From Dehalococcoidia bacterium (GTDB lineage Bacteria; Chloroflexota; Dehalococcoidia; JAENJB01): DNA of 8,338 nucleotides. A program made the translations under genes and the position numbers. Of the stretch, positions 5,712 to 8,338 are shown piece by piece. Location: positions 1 through 8,338 of the forward strand of contig JAUYGE010000108.1 in NCBI GenBank assembly GCA_030690705.1. Reading direction: 5' to 3'. The stretch's first letter is position 1, and the number at the start of each line of letters is the position of its first letter. The notes beneath the pieces are model-generated. The model was given only the letters and a program-made list of their open reading frames with translations, was not told where the DNA came from and searched no databases.

Positions 5712-8048
5712 TTACTGCTTTCCCCTTTCTCTCAACGCCTGCAGCACCTTTTCCGGTGTCAGCGGCAGCTCACGCAGGCGAACACCTACAGCATCGTAGA
5801 TGGCGTTGGCAATGGCCGGCGCCACAGGCAGACTGGCCGGCTCGGCAATCCCCTTGGCTCCGAACGGGCCGTAGTGGGAGGGAAGCTCCACAATGTCGGT
5901 CTTGACCTGCAAAGCATCCACCGCGGTCGGCATCTTGTAGTCCGTGAAGCCGGAAACCAGAGTGCGCCCGTCTTTCAGGCGCACCTCCTCGCTCAGCGCA
6001 TACCCCAATCCCAGCACCACCGCGCCCTCGATCTGCCCCTCCACGTTGCCGCGGTGCAGCGCCCGCCCCACATCGTGGCAGGCGAAGTATTCGAGCACGC
6101 GCACCCTGCCTGTCTGCGGGTCCACCTCCACCTTCACCGCCTGCGTGCCCTGAGGCGACCCGTCAAGGACCTCGCCGTGAGGGCCGTGGGTGGCGGCCTC
6201 TTCGGCCAGGAAACGGTACCAGTCCCTGCGCCTGGCCCGCCCCGTCGCCTGGATGAGGCTGCCTCGCGACTTGAGGGCATAAGCTCCCAGCTCGGCAATG
6301 GAGACCGACTTCTCCGCCTGCCCGCCCGCATAGACGCGGCCTTCCCTGGCGGCCATGCCTTCCGGCCCGATGCCGAGCTTCTCCGCCGCCAGCTCAAAGA
6401 GCTGCTCCCGGGCGGACTCGGCGGCCAGCCTGACGGTGTTGCCGACTCGATAGGTGGTCCGGCTGCCTCCGACGCTGGTCTCGAAGGGGGTAGCATCGGT
6501 ATCGCCGGAGAAGACCGATACCGTCTCGTAGGGCACACCCAGCACCTCCGCGACAATCTGGGACAGGATAGTGTGGGGACCGCCGCCTTGCTCCGGAGCG
6601 CCGGTGACGAGCACCACCGTCCCGTCCTCGTTGATCTTGACTATAGCGCTGGAGGCGGGGACCTGCTTGATATTGGTCCCCTCCCAGATCAGCGAGGCCA
6701 CACCCCATCCCTGGTTGGGGCCCTTATGCGCCCGGGCCAGGAACTGGCCGGTGCGGCGCAGGGTCTCCTTAATCCCGGGAGAGAGCACCACCGTACCCTT
6801 GGACATGGCGCTTCCCTCTTCCAGGGCGTTTTGAAGTCGGAACTCCACCGGAGACATCTTAAGCTTTCTCGCCACCATGTCCAGATGAGACTCGATGGCG
6901 AAGCAGGGCTGAGGTCCGCCGGGGCCGCGCATATGCCCGCGCGGCGTATTGTTGGTATACACTCTATGAGCGGTGAACTGCACGTGGGTGATGTTGTAGG
7001 GGCCAAGAAACAGGTCGAGCCGGGTGGGGGACAGCCCCATGAGGTCGCAGTAGGCCCCGGTATCGTAGATGATGTCTCCCTGAAGGGCGACCAGCCTGCC
7101 GTCGGCCTTTGCGCCCACCTTGAGATGGCACACGCTGGCCTGGCGCATATAGGTGGCCATCAGCTCCTCTTGCCGGGTCAGAGTGAGCCTCACCGGCCTG
7201 GCCGCCTTCATGGCCAGCAGGACACAGATGGGCTCTGTCTGGGCGGTGCCCTTGCCGCCGTAGTCGCCGCCCACTGAAGGAGCTATGACGCGCAGCCGCG
7301 ACATCGGGAGCCCGAGCGCCCTGGCGGTCGTCGAACGGATGGTGAAGGCGGCCTTGGTACTGCACCACAGGGTCACCTTCCCCGAGGCGTCGGGGGCGGC
7401 CACCGCCTCATGCGGCTCGATGAAGCCGTGGTGGACCACCTGGGTGCGGTAGCTGTCCTCATGGACCACGTCGCACTCGCTCCAGGCCGTTTCCACACTG
7501 CCCCGGAGGAGCTCGCTACGCAGCAGGACGTTCCCCTGTCCGAAGATGCGTCCCTCCGTTTTGTAGGTGGACAGCGCCTCGTGGACTACGGGCGCGCCCG
7601 GCTTCATAGCCTCCTCGGCATCGAACACCGGAGGGAGTTCCTCATATTCCACGCGTATCAGGGCCAGGGCGGCCTCGGCGGTATCCCTGTCGACAGCCGC
7701 CACGGCGGCCACCGGGTCCCCGACATAGCACACCTTGTCCCAGGCCAGGACGGGCCGGTCGCTTATCCAGCGCCCAATGCGGACATGGGGGGTATCCCGG
7801 TGCGTGACCACGGCCCTGACGCCCGGCAGCTTCTCAGCCTGACTGGTGTCGATTCCCCTGATGCGGGCATGGGGGAAAGGACTGCGGAGGATGAGCCCGA
7901 CCAGGAGGTCGGGGAAGTTGAAATCGCCGGTGAACTTCGCCTTTCCGGCGACGAGGTCCTCCACACCCTTGCGCACCGGGCTCTGCCCGACTATCTTGAG
8001 CTTCTCTTCACCAACGAGCCACGGAGTCAAGACCTTAGCCACAGACAT
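5712..8048 (-). CDS. Xanthine dehydrogenase-family molybdenum-cofactor-binding large subunit, 778 aa
   Basis: The catalytic subunit of a molybdenum hydroxylase, which hydroxylates purines, N-heterocycles, aldehydes or aromatic CoA esters using water; the substrate here is unknown. The N-terminal a/b hammerhead domain (about 25-145; GKAKFTGDFNFPDLLVG) is followed by the MoCo-binding region. Motifs are VGGDYGGKG (259-267), MRGPGGPQ (373-380), EQGGGPHTILSQIVAE (486-501, the usual GQGxxTxxxQ block) and GAKGIAEP (730-737), with E736 as the expected active-site glutamate. Length is typical of the family. The position where CO dehydrogenases have AYRCSFR reads RGHMRGPGG, so it is not a form I CoxL. 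No signal peptide is seen. The FAD and 2Fe-2S subunits usually encoded beside it are absent: downstream lies the dikinase, and upstream a promoter and repeats. ATG 8048 follows a GAGGGGG run and is the first gene of the operon. XdhA-, HcrA- or nicotinate dehydrogenase-like roles cannot be separated. Confidence 0.92.
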   Translation of the reverse strand: MSVAKVLTPWLVGEEKLKIVGQSPVRKGVEDLVAGKAKFTGDFNFPDLLVGLILRSPFPHARIRGIDTSQAEKLPGVRAVVTHRDTPHVRIGRWISDRPVLAWDKVCYVGDPVAAVAAVDRDTAEAALALIRVEYEELPPVFDAEEAMKPGAPVVHEALSTYKTEGRIFGQGNVLLRSELLRGSVETAWSECDVVHEDSYRTQVVHHGFIEPHEAVAAPDASGKVTLWCSTKAAFTIRSTTARALGLPMSRLRVIAPSVGGDYGGKGTAQTEPICVLLAMKAARPVRLTLTRQEELMATYMRQASVCHLKVGAKADGRLVALQGDIIYDTGAYCDLMGLSPTRLDLFLGPYNITHVQFTAHRVYTNNTPRGHMRGPGGPQPCFAIESHLDMVARKLKMSPVEFRLQNALEEGSAMSKGTVVLSPGIKETLRRTGQFLARAHKGPNQGWGVASLIWEGTNIKQVPASSAIVKINEDGTVVLVTGAPEQGGGPHTILSQIVAEVLGVPYETVSVFSGDTDATPFETSVGGSRTTYRVGNTVRLAAESAREQLFELAAEKLGIGPEGMAAREGRVYAGGQAEKSVSIAELGAYALKSRGSLIQATGRARRRDWYRFLAEEAATHGPHGEVLDGSPQGTQAVKVEVDPQTGRVRVLEYFACHDVGRALHRGNVEGQIEGAVVLGLGYALSEEVRLKDGRTLVSGFTDYKMPTAVDALQVKTDIVELPSHYGPFGAKGIAEPASLPVAPAIANAIYDAVGVRLRELPLTPEKVLQALRERGKQ

Positions 8049-8076
8049 GTCCCCCTCAATCGAACTCTTCGTGAAG

Positions 8077-8104
8077 ATTATACCCCTTTATGTGAGGCGC
8101 GCAA
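8077..8104 (-). promoter_or_regulatory. Predicted promoter of the molybdenum subunit-ppdK-metallopeptidase operon
   Basis: On the minus strand TTGCGC (8104-8099) and a perfect TATAAT (8082-8077) are 16 bases apart. Transcription would start near 8070, leaving a leader of about 22 bases that contains the SD of the first gene. This supports 8048 as the first gene of the transcript, rather than an internal member of a longer hydroxylase operon. Confidence 0.5.
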
Positions 8105-8198
8105 GAGCCGGCGGGCGAGTTCCCTGCGGACGTCAGCAGATACTTGCCGGGAAGCGCCCACTGTCGTCGCCACGAAAATAATGCGTCCACCCTCTGCC

Positions 8199-8236
8199 AT
8201 TGCGAGCCCATTGGCTATCGCCAAGGGCGAAGCAAT
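8199..8236. repeat. Imperfect palindrome in the upstream intergenic region
   Basis: ATTGCGAGCCCATTGGC (8199-8215) and GCCAAGGGCGAAGCAAT (8220-8236) form an inverted pair with 12 of 17 positions complementary and a perfect TTGGC-TATC-GCCAA core. The ATTGCGAG and CGAAGCAATCTC ends resemble the common dispersed 'ATTGCGAG...GAAGCAATCTC' repeats of environmental genomes. The rest of 8105-8280 shows no convincing gene on either strand. Confidence 0.5.
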
Positions 8237-8289
8237 CTCTACGCCCCTGGTACTAAATTGCACAAGTCAGCGCAATAAATAGAGATTCT

Positions 8290-8338
8290 TCGCTGCGCTC
8301 AGAATGACACCTTATACCTGTCACCCTGAGCGTAGCGA
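8290..8338. repeat. Inverted-repeat element (REP/MITE-like), reaching the window edge
   Basis: The left arm (8290-8309, TCGCTGCGCTCAGAATGACA) and right arm (8319-8338, TGTCACCCTGAGCGTAGCGA) are inverted copies, complementary at 17 of 20 positions around a 9-base spacer. The right arm reaches the last base of the window, so the element may continue. A degenerate relative of the left arm lies at 3066-3098. There is no transposase in the window. It is best described as a short non-autonomous dispersed palindrome. Confidence 0.7.

Noticed and set aside
5592..7277. Very long open frame (561 codons) on the plus strand, opposite the molybdenum subunit and the start of the dikinase
   Set aside because: The product is rich in His, Arg, Gly and Leu with no domain I recognise, lacks a good SD, and lies entirely antisense to two genes with unmistakable family motifs. 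Long antisense frames are expected from codon bias in GC-rich DNA.
5712..8048. Assignment of the molybdenum subunit as aerobic CO dehydrogenase CoxL
   Set aside because: The form I active-site motif AYRCSFR is absent; the matching region reads RGHMRGPGG. No CoxM or CoxS gene lies beside it.
8078..8263. Small minus-strand frame (61 codons) upstream of the operon
   Set aside because: It runs through an imperfect palindromic repeat and over the predicted operon promoter, and no SD or family resemblance supports it.
7410..8282. 290-codon plus-strand frame antisense to the molybdenum subunit start and running through its promoter
   Set aside because: It is antisense to the conserved N terminus and continues into repeat DNA without recognisable protein features.

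Overview
The window is ordinary bacterial chromosome, GC-rich and densely coded, with strong Shine-Dalgarno sites and short spacers. It carries short dispersed repeats in intergenic DNA (variants of a 'GCTCAGAATGACA' family, a GGTGGGT/ACCCACC hairpin and a CTAAAT-type AT-rich repeat). This gene content and repeat style would fit a member of the Chloroflexota (Dehalococcoidia-like) or a similar anaerobe or facultative anaerobe. That placement is an inference from general resemblance and was not tested.

Layout, left to right. (1) Positions 1-38 may hold the first codons of a leftward gene that runs out of the window, with its own promoter and SD. (2) Positions 215-496 (+) encode a 93-residue protein of unknown function behind an almost perfect SD. 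(3) Positions 509-1108 (-) encode a typical 2-Cys peroxiredoxin. Its upstream region has a TTGACA -35 and a Fur/PerR-like palindrome over the likely -10. (4) Positions 1337-2941 (+), divergent from the peroxiredoxin, encode a CocE/NonD-type alpha/beta hydrolase. The nucleophile motif is clear, but the usual Asp and His neighbourhoods are not. (5) Positions 2942-3108 are a repeat-bearing gap between convergent genes. (6) Positions 8048 to 3109 (-) look like a three-gene operon: an orphan molybdenum-cofactor hydroxylase large subunit (778 aa), then pyruvate phosphate dikinase (755 aa, one base after the previous stop), then a small minizincin-type metallopeptidase (109-110 aa, within 1-4 bases of the dikinase stop). 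A TTGCGC-16-TATAAT promoter precedes it. (7) Positions 8105-8338 contain no convincing gene, but do contain hairpin-forming repeats.

How the genes may work together. The dikinase interconverts pyruvate and PEP, the molybdenum subunit would hydroxylate or oxidise an organic substrate, and the peroxiredoxin removes peroxide. The molybdenum subunit and dikinase are probably co-transcribed and translationally coupled, but no shared pathway can be shown here. The FAD and 2Fe-2S partners normally needed by the hydroxylase are absent from the window.

The observations most worth following up are: a dikinase that lacks about 90 residues matching one subdomain of the ATP-grasp region while keeping every catalytic residue I could place; the odd operon partnership; the atypical triad of the CocE-like hydrolase; and the metal/peroxide-type operator on the peroxiredoxin. 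I see no phage, CRISPR, insertion sequence, tRNA or rRNA, and no strong sign of an undescribed multi-gene system.
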